Shown here: piece after piece, positions 40,192 to 45,659 of the stretch | Layout: the number at the start of each line of letters is the position of its first letter | Position numbering within the stretch: the first letter of the stretch is position 1 | Assembly (NCBI GenBank): GCA_021845725.1 | Contig: JAJZVL010000020.1 | Span: forward strand, 1-45,659 | From: Actinomycetes bacterium | GTDB lineage: Bacteria > Actinomycetota > Acidimicrobiia > Acidimicrobiales > RAAP-2 | Length of the DNA: 45,659 nt | Direction of reading: 5' to 3' | The notes under the pieces: model-generated | The model's database searches: none | Seen by the model: only the letters and a program-made list of their open reading frames with translations | What the model was told of the DNA's origin: nothing | Made by a program: the position numbers and the translations under genes

Positions 40192-41343
40192 TCACGGCGT
40201 CGTCGTGACGCTGACCGTCGTAGGCACGAGCTCGACCCAGGTCCTGCCGGGCTGGAGGGGGATCGTCTGACCTGATGTGGTGGTGAAGCTCGTCGGCTGT
40301 GTCAGCGACGCGCGAGACCACCGCCCGGGAATCTCGACCCCATTGCGAAAGACGATCGCACTCCCGCTCGCGTCTGTTGCCAAGTTCGCCTGGACCTCGA
40401 GCGCCCCCTCCGAGTTCTCGACCCAGGGGCCGTAGTAGATGCTGACGAACTGGACGATGACGTTCGAGGCGCTGTCCTGGACCCCGTTGGAGAGCACATC
40501 AGGGGTGGTGCCATAGAAGCGAAGAAAGGTGCGGGTCTTCTTGTCGTACTTCCAGACGACCGGCGAGTAGCTCGAGAACGGGATCGACACGCTGTTGACT
40601 GCTGCCCCGGGAGGGACCGCCGATGTGTACGTGAAGACTGGTTGCGGCACATCGGTGGCTGTCGGACGCATCTGCCACACGGCTGTCGTCGAGGTGTAGG
40701 TGTCGTAGGGCGCGACCCGGCCGGGTGGGTGCTGCACGACCGATGTCGTGTAGTCGCCGAGCTCGAAGTCGTTGATCGGCGAGGCCAGGATGTTGTCGAT
40801 GACCGGCTGGATGCCCCCGACGTGCACGAGCAGCGGGTGCCCGAACTCGCCGAGGATGCCGATGTCGATGTTGCGTGCTGAGCGCACGGGCCCGACGACC
40901 GAGGTGCCGCGACACTGGAACACCGCGACGTAGCGCGTGATCCCGCCCTCGACAGGCTCTTCGAAGACGATGTCCGCGGCTGTGAGCCCGGTCTGCGGCC
41001 GCGCTGTGGGGTAGTTGTCGACCTTCACGGCCAGAGCGGAGCGGTCGGGGATGGTGCCGTGCGGTGCGGGGGTGCCGGTCAGAGGGCAGTCCGGCCCCTT
41101 GGAGACCCCGTCTGCGGCAGGCGCAGAGCTCGTGGTCGTGCTCGGGGACGTCGCCGGCGTCGCAGGGCTTTTCGTGGCGTTGGGGCTGGCGGATGCGCAT
41201 CCCGCGAGCAGGCATCCCGCTCCGAAGAGCGCAAGCATCCCTCGAGCAGGGGCACGGGGTCTGCGTGCTCGGGTCCGACCCCGTCCGCGGTTCGTCGGCT
41301 TGCCTGCCCGACGCGCTCCTCCTCGCCGTCCCCATCTGGTCAT
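40192..41343 (-). CDS. DUF3048 (YerB-like) lipoprotein
   Basis: A 383-residue exported protein. A long Arg-rich n-region (1-35) precedes the hydrophobic stretch MLALFGAGCL and the lipobox LLAGC (Cys about 50), so it should be a membrane-anchored lipoprotein. A Thr/Ser/Pro-rich linker follows, then the DUF3048 domain: 'PLTG', 'ALAVKVDNYPTARPQTGL', 'DIVFEEPVEGGITRYVAVFQ', 'GPVRSARNIDI', and a C-terminal 'SFTTTSGQTIPLQPGRTWVELVP' region. The function of DUF3048 is not established. No Shine-Dalgarno is seen before ATG 41343, and an 11-bp hairpin lies 28 nt upstream. A shorter start at Met36 is possible. Confidence 0.82.
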   Translation of the reverse strand: MTRWGRRGGARRAGKPTNRGRGRTRARRPRAPARGMLALFGAGCLLAGCASASPNATKSPATPATSPSTTTSSAPAADGVSKGPDCPLTGTPAPHGTIPDRSALAVKVDNYPTARPQTGLTAADIVFEEPVEGGITRYVAVFQCRGTSVVGPVRSARNIDIGILGEFGHPLLVHVGGIQPVIDNILASPINDFELGDYTTSVVQHPPGRVAPYDTYTSTTAVWQMRPTATDVPQPVFTYTSAVPPGAAVNSVSIPFSSYSPVVWKYDKKTRTFLRFYGTTPDVLSNGVQDSASNVIVQFVSIYYGPWVENSEGALEVQANLATDASGSAIVFRNGVEIPGRWSRASLTQPTSFTTTSGQTIPLQPGRTWVELVPTTVSVTTTP

Positions 41344-41370
41344 GGCTCAGGCAGTCTGCCAGAGGGAGAA

Positions 41371-41397
41371 GGGGGGCACGGTGGACCCGTGCCCCCC
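41371..41397. other. Perfect 11-bp inverted repeat in a divergent intergenic region
   Basis: GGGGGGCACGG (41371-41381), a 5-nt loop and CCGTGCCCCCC (41387-41397). No U-tract follows on either strand, so it is not a standard terminator. It sits 28 nt upstream of the DUF3048 ATG and 73 nt upstream of the acyltransferase ATG, so it could be a protein-binding palindrome or a 5' UTR structure. Confidence 0.6.
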
Positions 41398-41454
41398 CAT
41401 GTGCCCGGGCTCGACGGAGGAGACGAAGAAACGGAGCGTGACGGGCGCGGCGTG

Positions 41455-41460
41455 TAGCGT
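41455..41460 (+). promoter_or_regulatory. -10 element of the hexapeptide acyltransferase gene
   Basis: TAGCGT, then 9 nt, then ATG at 41470. An AGGGA lies within the 9 nt but is adjacent to the ATG, too close to act as a normal ribosome-binding site. Confidence 0.5.
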
Positions 41461-41469
41461 GCCCAGGGA

Positions 41470-42135
41470 ATGAGCTGGTCGCAGCGTCTCCGGCCCGCCG
41501 TGCGGCGTGCGAGTGCCGAGGCGCTCCGGCGGGGGTGGGAGTGGGCGTCTTTCGCGGCGGCGGTTGGCCCCTGGGACCCGCGCGCGCGGCGCTTCGCCGC
41601 CTTCGGCGAGGGAAGCCTCCTCGCGTTTCCTCCGGGCACGATCTACAACGAGCGCTACATCGAGGTGGGCTCGGGCACCATGATCGGTCCCTACGTGTCG
41701 CTCGCCGCGGGCATGGCACCGGGTCAGGAGCTGCTCAACTCACCGGTCGTGCGCATCGGCGACCGCTGCGTGATCGGGCGCGGCAGCCACGTGGTGGGCC
41801 ACTGGTCGATCGACATCGGCGACGACGTCCAGACGGGTCCGTACGTCTACGTGACCGATCAGAACCACGCGTACGAGGATCTGGACCAACCGATCGGCCG
41901 GCAATGGCCAGTCGAGGCCCCGGTGTCGATCGGTGCAGGGAGCTGGCTGGGGGCGCACGTGGTGGTGCTCCCCGGAGCGCAGATCGGTCGCCACGTGGTG
42001 GTGGCAGCTGGCGCAGTGGTGCGAGGCCACGTGCCCGACCGCTCGGTGGTCGCAGGCGTCCCAGCGCGTGCAGTGCGTCGCTGGTACCCCGACCGTGGCT
42101 GGGTCGACGTCGACCGGGGGCGTACCCCCCGATGA
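41470..42135 (+). CDS. Hexapeptide-repeat (left-handed beta-helix) acyltransferase
   Basis: A 221-residue protein with a helical N-terminus and then left-handed beta-helix repeats ([LIV]-G-x4 pattern): IEVGSGTMIGPYVSL, VRIGDRCVIGRGSHVVG, IDIGDDVQTGPYVYV, then VSIGAGSWLGAHVVVLPGA and 'AGVPARAVRRW' at the end. 'TDQNHAYEDLDQPI' contains the His expected in O-acetyltransferases of the NodL/LacA/maltose type. It probably acetylates a sugar or cell-envelope glycan; the acceptor is unknown. The stop overlaps the next gene (ATGA). Confidence 0.82.
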   Translation: MSWSQRLRPAVRRASAEALRRGWEWASFAAAVGPWDPRARRFAAFGEGSLLAFPPGTIYNERYIEVGSGTMIGPYVSLAAGMAPGQELLNSPVVRIGDRCVIGRGSHVVGHWSIDIGDDVQTGPYVYVTDQNHAYEDLDQPIGRQWPVEAPVSIGAGSWLGAHVVVLPGAQIGRHVVVAAGAVVRGHVPDRSVVAGVPARAVRRWYPDRGWVDVDRGRTPR

Positions 42136-42719
42136 CGCAGCGGGCACCCGATGACGCACGCGATGACGCACCCGATGACGCTGCGGTGACCGGCACGGCG
42201 ATCGCCGTCGCCGTCATCGGGTCGCGGAACTGCAGTTCCCGGGACGAGCAGCTCGCCGAGGAGGTCGGGCGCAGGCTGGCGGAGGCAGGCGCCATGGTGG
42301 TGACCGGCGGGCTCGGTGGCGTGATGGCCGCCGCGTGCCGAGGCGCACGAGCGGGAGGAGGGACGACGGTCGGGATCCTGCCGGGGGAGCGCCGGAGCGA
42401 GGCAAACCGCTGGGTGAGCGTCGCCGTGCCGACCGGGCTTGGCGAGGGGCGCAACCTGGTCGTCGTCCGCGCCGCAGATGCGCTGGTCGCGGTGGGCGGT
42501 GAGTACGGCACGCTCTCGGAGATCGCCTTCGCGCTGAAGCTCGGCCGGCCCGTCGTCGGGCTCGCCACCTGGGAGCTGCACCGGCACGGGGGGGTCGGTC
42601 CGGACCCGGGGGTCCACCTCGCCAGCGACGCTGCCGCTGCCACTGCAATGGCCGTGGGCCTCGCCCGGAGAACCGCGTCCCACCTCGGCGGATCGTGCCC
42701 CGATGACCAGGCCTCATGA
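42132..42719 (+). CDS. LOG-like Rossmann-fold protein (TIGR00725 type)
   Basis: A 195-residue protein of the SLOG superfamily. A disordered start with Asp-Asp-Ala repeats comes first (encoded by four gatgacgc-type repeats at about 42132-42182). The fold follows: IAVAVIGSRNCS, VVTGGLGGVMAAACRGARA, TVGILPGERRSEAN, LVVVRAADALVAVGGEYGTLSEIAFALK. The last motif replaces the cytokinin-type PGGxGTxxE of true LOG enzymes (here GGEYGTLSE), so phosphoribohydrolase activity is uncertain. TIGR00725 members are uncharacterised; some relatives carry molybdenum cofactor. It is coupled to the acyltransferase by ATGA. Confidence 0.82.
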   Translation: MTQRAPDDARDDAPDDAAVTGTAIAVAVIGSRNCSSRDEQLAEEVGRRLAEAGAMVVTGGLGGVMAAACRGARAGGGTTVGILPGERRSEANRWVSVAVPTGLGEGRNLVVVRAADALVAVGGEYGTLSEIAFALKLGRPVVGLATWELHRHGGVGPDPGVHLASDAAAATAMAVGLARRTASHLGGSCPDDQAS

Positions 42720-42734
42720 CCGGACTGGAAGCCG

Positions 42735-42763
42735 GTGACACTCCTTCGAGAAGCTGCTATGAT
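42735..42763 (+). promoter_or_regulatory. Strong sigma-70-type promoter with extended -10
   Basis: GTGACA at 42735-42740, a 17-nt spacer and TATGAT at 42758-42763, preceded by TGC (extended -10). It is the best -35/-10 match in the window. Transcription would start near 42770. It is followed by 160 nt of transcript and then a large GC hairpin, upstream of the EAL gene. Confidence 0.65.
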
Positions 42764-42809
42764 CGTGTCGTCGCGGATGGTGCCTCGCGGGTGAGTACGG
42801 GGAGGTGGC

Positions 42810-42863
42810 ATGGAATTCCGGACCTTCTCTGCGATGATGTGTGCACTGCACCCGATGAGGTGA
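42810..42863 (+). CDS. Possible 17-residue leader peptide
   Basis: A short open frame with ATG at 42810 and stop at 42861-42863, preceded by GGGGAGG at 42799-42805. It contains four Met and one Cys codon in 17. It lies within the putative transcript upstream of the GC hairpin. Nothing but position and ribosome-binding site supports it. Confidence 0.25.
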   Translation: MEFRTFSAMMCALHPMR

Positions 42864-42932
42864 TCATCCTGAAGTCGCGGACCGTATGGTTCCCTATGCT
42901 CCATGGGCGGGGGTCTCAGTAACGGTCTGTGA

Positions 42933-42979
42933 GGTGTCGGCCCCCCATCCCCATCCCCATCCCCCGGGGGGCCGACACC
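42933..42979 (+). terminator. Perfect 14-bp GC-rich hairpin upstream of the EAL gene
   Basis: GGTGTCGGCCCCCC (42933-42946) pairs perfectly with GGGGGGCCGACACC (42966-42979). The 19-nt loop is made of three atcccc repeats. It is followed by acttcttctct, pyrimidine-rich but not a clean U-tract. It could act as an intrinsic terminator for the upstream transcript or as an attenuator of the EAL gene, whose ATG is 26 nt downstream. Confidence 0.6.
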
Positions 42980-43004
42980 ACTTCTTCTCTGCGACGTGTG
43001 GCCC

Positions 43005-43832
43005 ATGGCAGACCCCCGGGGTGACCAGATCGCCGAAGACCTCGAAGGCGCGGTGGCGCACGGCGACATCGAAGTCGCGTACCAGCCCGAGTACCTGATC
43101 GGCACCGGCGCGTTGTTCGGGTTCGAGGCCCTCGCACGTTGGACACATCCCGAGTGGGGCCCGGTCCCACCCGGAGACTTCATCCGGACGGCGGAGCTGA
43201 ACGGGACGATCGGCGAGCTGGGCGCCCAGGTGCTTGCCATCGCGTGCGACGTGCTGGCGAGCTGGGTGGCCGACGGCACGTGGTCGGTAAGGATGACGGT
43301 CAACGTGTCCGCTCTCCAGCTCGCCGACCCAGCGTTCTTCGACGTCGTCTGCCAGGTGCTCGAGTCGAGCGGGGTGTCGCCGCAGCTGCTGTGCCTCGAG
43401 ATCACCGAGTCGGCGCTCGCCAGCGGCGATCTCGCCGCGCGCGCTCTGAGCCGGCTCAAGGCGCTTGGGGTGGAAACTTCCATCGACGACTTCGGGACGG
43501 AGTACTCCTCCTTGTCACGACTGCAGCAGTTTCCGATCGACTATCTGAAGATCAACCGTGGGTTCGTGAGCGGCATGACCGACCGCCCTGTCGACGCTGC
43601 GATCATCGACGCGCTGCTCGGGCTCGCTCGATCGCTCGGCATCCGCGCCGTGGCGAAGGGTGTCGAGACCCAAGTGCAGCTCGCGGCGCTGGAAGCTGCA
43701 GGCTGCGAGCTCGGGCAGGGGTTCTTGTGGAGCAAGCCGCTTCCGGCGGCGGAGGCGACGAGGATCGTCGAGCAGGCGAGGCGCTCCGGTGTCGCGCAAC
43801 CCCGACCGCGTTCTCAAGGCCGCTCCGGCTGA
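43005..43832 (+). CDS. Stand-alone EAL-domain protein with altered active-site residues
   Basis: A 275-residue EAL-fold protein without a GGDEF or sensor domain. Conserved positions present: EAL (41-43), Asn100 in VNVSALQL, Glu132 and Glu135 in LEITES, Asp161-Asp162 in IDDFG, Lys182, Glu221 and Gln238 in GQGF. Three usually invariant positions are changed: DDFGTG is DDFGTE (Glu166), the K-x-D motif is KIN (Asn184) and E-G-V-E-T is KGVET (Lys218). Active phosphodiesterases need the Asp and the first Glu for metal binding and catalysis, so this is probably a c-di-GMP-binding or protein-interaction module rather than an enzyme. The start is uncertain (ATG 43005 or GTG 42996; no ribosome-binding site). 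Its 3' end overlaps the convergent DUF167 gene by 19 bp. Confidence 0.85.
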   Translation: MADPRGDQIAEDLEGAVAHGDIEVAYQPEYLIGTGALFGFEALARWTHPEWGPVPPGDFIRTAELNGTIGELGAQVLAIACDVLASWVADGTWSVRMTVNVSALQLADPAFFDVVCQVLESSGVSPQLLCLEITESALASGDLAARALSRLKALGVETSIDDFGTEYSSLSRLQQFPIDYLKINRGFVSGMTDRPVDAAIIDALLGLARSLGIRAVAKGVETQVQLAALEAAGCELGQGFLWSKPLPAAEATRIVEQARRSGVAQPRPRSQGRSG

Positions 43833-44137
43833 CCGTCGTGCGCGCCGCGGCCTTCACCGCGGCCGGCGTGCCGCAGCTCGCCGATCCGACGGGCGATCGC
43901 ATCGCGGTCCTGAGCTTTCGCCTCGATCTCGAGGAGCTTTCGGCGGGAGGTGCCGCCCGAGACGAGGCGAACATCGTGTCCCCGGGTCCCGAGTGCGCGG
44001 GCGACCGCGCGAAGCGCTGCCGCCGTCGCGCGCCCCTTCTCCGCTGGCTGGCAGACCCGCACCACCAGCGCTCCGCCGTATGTGCCTCCGACCGATTCGG
44101 CCTTTGCCCCCGGCTGTACCCGGATCTCGAGACGCAC
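43814..44137 (-). CDS. DUF167 (YggU-family) protein
   Basis: A 107-residue protein with the DUF167 fold: LEIRVQPGAKAE, ALVVRVCQPAEKGRATAAAL and VRLVSGGTSRRKLLEI, which follow the family pattern 'V.PnA....GKANaA...LA......V.l..G..SR.K'. The small alpha/beta family has no established function. Homologues end near residue 75; the last ~30 residues here are an Arg/Asp extension. GTG at 44137 is the first plausible start and lies 22 nt after the stop of the receiver-ATPase gene on the same strand. The 3' end overlaps the EAL gene antisense. Confidence 0.75.
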   Translation of the reverse strand: MRLEIRVQPGAKAESVGGTYGGALVVRVCQPAEKGRATAAALRAVARALGTRGHDVRLVSGGTSRRKLLEIEAKAQDRDAIARRIGELRHAGRGEGRGAHDGQPERP

Positions 44138-44159
44138 GCCGATGTGTGAAGGTGCCGGA

Positions 44160-44996
44160 TCAGACGACGGTGCTCTGCGCGTCGACGCGTGCAGGCTCCT
44201 GCAGTGCGCGGCCCGAGCTGCCTCCAGCTCCCGCGTGCGGTGGGCGCAGGCCGACAGCCGTCGCGTCCGCCCGCAGCTCAGCCCACACCGACTTTCCGTC
44301 GTCATGGGGCTCGGTCCCCCATGCTGTGCAAAGGATGTTCACGAGCAGAAGACCCCTCCCGTGGTCGTCTTCGGTCCCGGCGCACTGGACGTCGGGCATG
44401 CCGCCGCCGTGGTCCACGACGGCGATGCGCAGCACGTCGCCACGCAGCCCGACGGTGAGCTCGCACCCGGACTGCACATGGACGAGCGCGTTGGCGACCA
44501 GTTCGGAGACGACGATCGCGGCCGCGTCTGCGGCTGCGGACCTCCCCCATTCGACGCAGCGGCCCACTACGAAGCGGCGGGCGAGCGCGACGTCGCGCCG
44601 ATCAGAGCTCAATCGAATAGTTGCACTTCTGGTGATACGAGCTCCGATCTCTTCGAGAAGGCCGACGACGTAGCACACGTCGTCGGTCCGCTCGGTGCAG
44701 GCGTCGGGGCCACGCGTGACGAGGGCACTGCGGGGAGCTTCGGGACCGCTCACGACGACGACCAACGCGTCCGGCGCAACAGCGCGCAGCCCGGTGAGAA
44801 GCTCATGCCCTGCCAAGTCGGGCAGCCCGAGGTCGAGCACGATCAGATCGGGCTGGACATGGCCGGCCAGGGCAACCGCAGTCGAGTCGTCGCCGGCCTC
44901 TCCGACCAGGCTGAAGCCGGGGTGGAGCCTCAGTGCGTGTGCGAGAACGGCACGAAGCTCGGGAACCTTCTCGACGAGCAGCAGCCGAAGCGCCAC
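44160..44996 (-). CDS. Response-regulator receiver fused to an RsbW-like anti-sigma kinase domain
   Basis: A 278-residue fusion. Residues 1-115 form a receiver domain with phosphoacceptor Asp55 in LIVLDLGLPD. Its acidic pocket is altered (LLLVEK in place of LLVDD/VED), and the usual conserved Lys before the last helix is not seen (ACTERTD). Residues about 125-245 are a HATPase_c domain of the RsbW/SpoIIAB serine-kinase type: N-box ELVANALVH (Asn169), G1 DHGGGMP and G2 HGRGLLLV. Such kinases bind sigma factors or anti-anti-sigma proteins. A receiver fused directly to this ATPase without a PP2C phosphatase is unusual. TAGCGT lies 8 nt before the GTG start. The last ~35 residues are low complexity. 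Confidence 0.82.
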   Translation of the reverse strand: MALRLLLVEKVPELRAVLAHALRLHPGFSLVGEAGDDSTAVALAGHVQPDLIVLDLGLPDLAGHELLTGLRAVAPDALVVVVSGPEAPRSALVTRGPDACTERTDDVCYVVGLLEEIGARITRSATIRLSSDRRDVALARRFVVGRCVEWGRSAAADAAAIVVSELVANALVHVQSGCELTVGLRGDVLRIAVVDHGGGMPDVQCAGTEDDHGRGLLLVNILCTAWGTEPHDDGKSVWAELRADATAVGLRPPHAGAGGSSGRALQEPARVDAQSTVV

Positions 44997-45004
44997 GCCC
45001 CTCC

Positions 45005-45010
45005 ACGCTA
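45005..45010 (-). promoter_or_regulatory. -10 element of the receiver-ATPase gene (leaderless)
   Basis: TAGCGT on minus, 8 nt, then GTG at 44996. A GGAGGGG lies in the 8 nt but is too close to the start for normal use. It is divergent from the rmuC promoter 54 bp away. Confidence 0.5.
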
Positions 45011-45063
45011 GTGCACCAGGTCGACGGTGCCCCCATCCTGCGCTCTTGGAGACAGCCCGGATC

Positions 45064-45069
45064 TATCCT
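45064..45069 (+). promoter_or_regulatory. -10 element of rmuC (leaderless)
   Basis: TATCCT, then 7 nt, then ATG at 45077. No ribosome-binding site is present. Confidence 0.55.
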
Positions 45070-45076
45070 CACGCGC

Positions 45077-45659
45077 ATGTCGATCGCATCGTTGGCTGCC
45101 GGGCTCGTCGTGGGCCTGGTGCTCGGCGGCTTGCTTGCCTGGCTCTGGTGGCGGGGCAGGGAGCTCCAGCTGCGCGCAGAACGAGACGCGGCGACCAAGG
45201 GCGCGATCGCAGAGATCGCCCAGGCGTCGGTGAAGGCGGCCACCGAACAGTTCCGTCACCTCGAGGACGCGACCTCGAAGGAGGCGAGCGAGGAGCTCGC
45301 GCGCCGCCAGGAGGCGCTTGAGCGGTCGGTCACCGATCTCGTGAAGCCGGTCTCCGAGCAGCTCGACCGCTATCGCCAGACGGTCGAGGAGCTCCAGAGG
45401 AACAGCAGCCGGATGCACGGGGAGCTGAGAGGCGAGCTCGAGCGCCTTGCAATGGCCAACGCGGGCCTGCAGAAGGAGACGGCCAACCTGGTCGGTGCTC
45501 TGCGCCGGCCCGAGGTGCGCGGCAGCTGGGGGGAGCAGCAGCTGCGGCGGATCGTCGAGCTCGCTGGCATGGTCGAGCACTGCGACTTCGACGAGCAGGT
45601 GCATGGTGAAGGCGAGTCGGGGCGTGCACAGCGCCCGGACATGGTCGTCCACCTCCCGA
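45077..45659 (+). CDS. rmuC: DNA recombination protein RmuC, N-terminal part (runs off right edge)
   Basis: The first 194 codons of RmuC, a membrane-anchored protein with a nuclease-like core that limits inversions at short repeats. An N-terminal membrane helix (SIASLAAGLVVGLVLGG) is followed by a long coiled coil (about 30-140), then the start of the RmuC domain with 'LVGALRRPEVRGSWGEQQLRRIVELAGM' and 'DFDEQ', which are diagnostic. It reads open to the right edge, so the catalytic C-terminal part is outside. Its ATG at 45077 lies 7 nt after a TATCCT -10. Confidence 0.9.
   Translation, partial: MSIASLAAGLVVGLVLGGLLAWLWWRGRELQLRAERDAATKGAIAEIAQASVKAATEQFRHLEDATSKEASEELARRQEALERSVTDLVKPVSEQLDRYRQTVEELQRNSSRMHGELRGELERLAMANAGLQKETANLVGALRRPEVRGSWGEQQLRRIVELAGMVEHCDFDEQVHGEGESGRAQRPDMVVHLP

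Larger units (their letters stand above)
42770..42990 (+). ncRNA. Candidate small RNA or 5' attenuator leader
   Basis: Between the promoter at 42735-42763 and the hairpin at 42933-42979 lie about 165 nt with no recognised gene and lower G+C than the surroundings. A possible 17-codon leader peptide lies at 42810-42863, starting MEFRTFSAMM, with a good GGGGAGG 4-5 nt upstream. A 68-codon open frame (42716-42922) also passes through. I cannot match the sequence to a known riboswitch. It could be a stand-alone small RNA ending at the hairpin or an attenuator controlling the EAL gene. Confidence 0.35.

Noticed and set aside
42716-42922. 68-codon plus-strand frame across the putative leader region
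   Set aside because: It begins inside the LOG-like gene end and runs through a promoter. It has no ribosome-binding site and no recognisable domain. Kept only as part of the ncRNA/leader discussion.
34144-45659. Prophage or genomic island boundaries near the tRNA genes
   Set aside because: No integrase, transposase, phage structural gene or composition break was seen. The flanking genes are housekeeping.

Overview
The window is about 45.7 kb of GC-rich chromosomal DNA (roughly 70% G+C by eye) that is packed almost solid with housekeeping and accessory metabolic genes. I see no prophage, insertion sequence, integrase, CRISPR array or rRNA. A mycothiol-dependent-enzyme family protein, a MarP-like membrane serine protease, frequent GTG starts, many 1-4 nt stop/start overlaps and the gene order rimO-pgsA-cinA-HTH-recA all point to Actinomycetota. 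The mix of a tricorn-type protease, an archaeal-like glucose dehydrogenase and a TreY/TreZ pathway suggests a deep lineage such as Acidimicrobiia, but that is inference.

Layout. 0-2.3 kb: 5' part of an acyl-CoA dehydrogenase, a proline-rich membrane PDZ protein and phoU. 2.3-10.5 kb, minus strand: a trehalose block treZ-treY followed by a YfhO-like membrane protein, preceded by a mycothiol-dependent-enzyme homologue. 10.6-16.0 kb, plus strand: a MarP-like protease, then a tightly overlapped set of GH15 glucan/trehalose hydrolase, glucose 1-dehydrogenase and metallo-beta-lactamase-fold hydrolase. 16.0-21.5 kb, minus strand: two uncharacterised overlapping genes with a RecB-like look, typA, tRNA-Ser(UGA), tadA, tRNA-Ser(CGA), a cold-shock gene and a small SHOCT-like protein. 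21.6-27.4 kb, plus strand: a small membrane protein, patatin-like phospholipase and the very large helicase Lhr, all overlapping. 27.4-34.0 kb: a CYTH-CHAD protein, a NUDIX hydrolase, an HMCES/YedK abasic-site protein and a tricorn protease. 34.1-40.2 kb, plus strand: tRNA-Ser(GCU), rimO, pgsA, cinA, a HigBA-like toxin-antitoxin pair, thpR and recA under a textbook SOS box. 40.2-45.7 kb: a DUF3048 lipoprotein, a hexapeptide acyltransferase, a LOG-like protein, a 285-bp element with a strong promoter and a GC-rich hairpin, a degenerate EAL protein, DUF167, a receiver/anti-sigma-kinase fusion and the 5' part of rmuC.

Functionally the left half links storage-glucan to trehalose conversion (TreY/TreZ) with hydrolysis and oxidation of the released glucose (GH15, glucose dehydrogenase). 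The right half groups DNA repair (Lhr, HMCES, RecA, RmuC, CinA) and translation quality (three tRNA-Ser, TadA, TypA, RimO).

The strongest cross-cutting signal is regulatory. At least ten genes that begin a transcription unit have a TAnnnT -10 hexamer ending exactly 7-9 nt before the start codon and no usable Shine-Dalgarno, which is the signature of leaderless mRNAs. A second theme is repeated short in-frame tandem duplications inside coding regions and at gene junctions.
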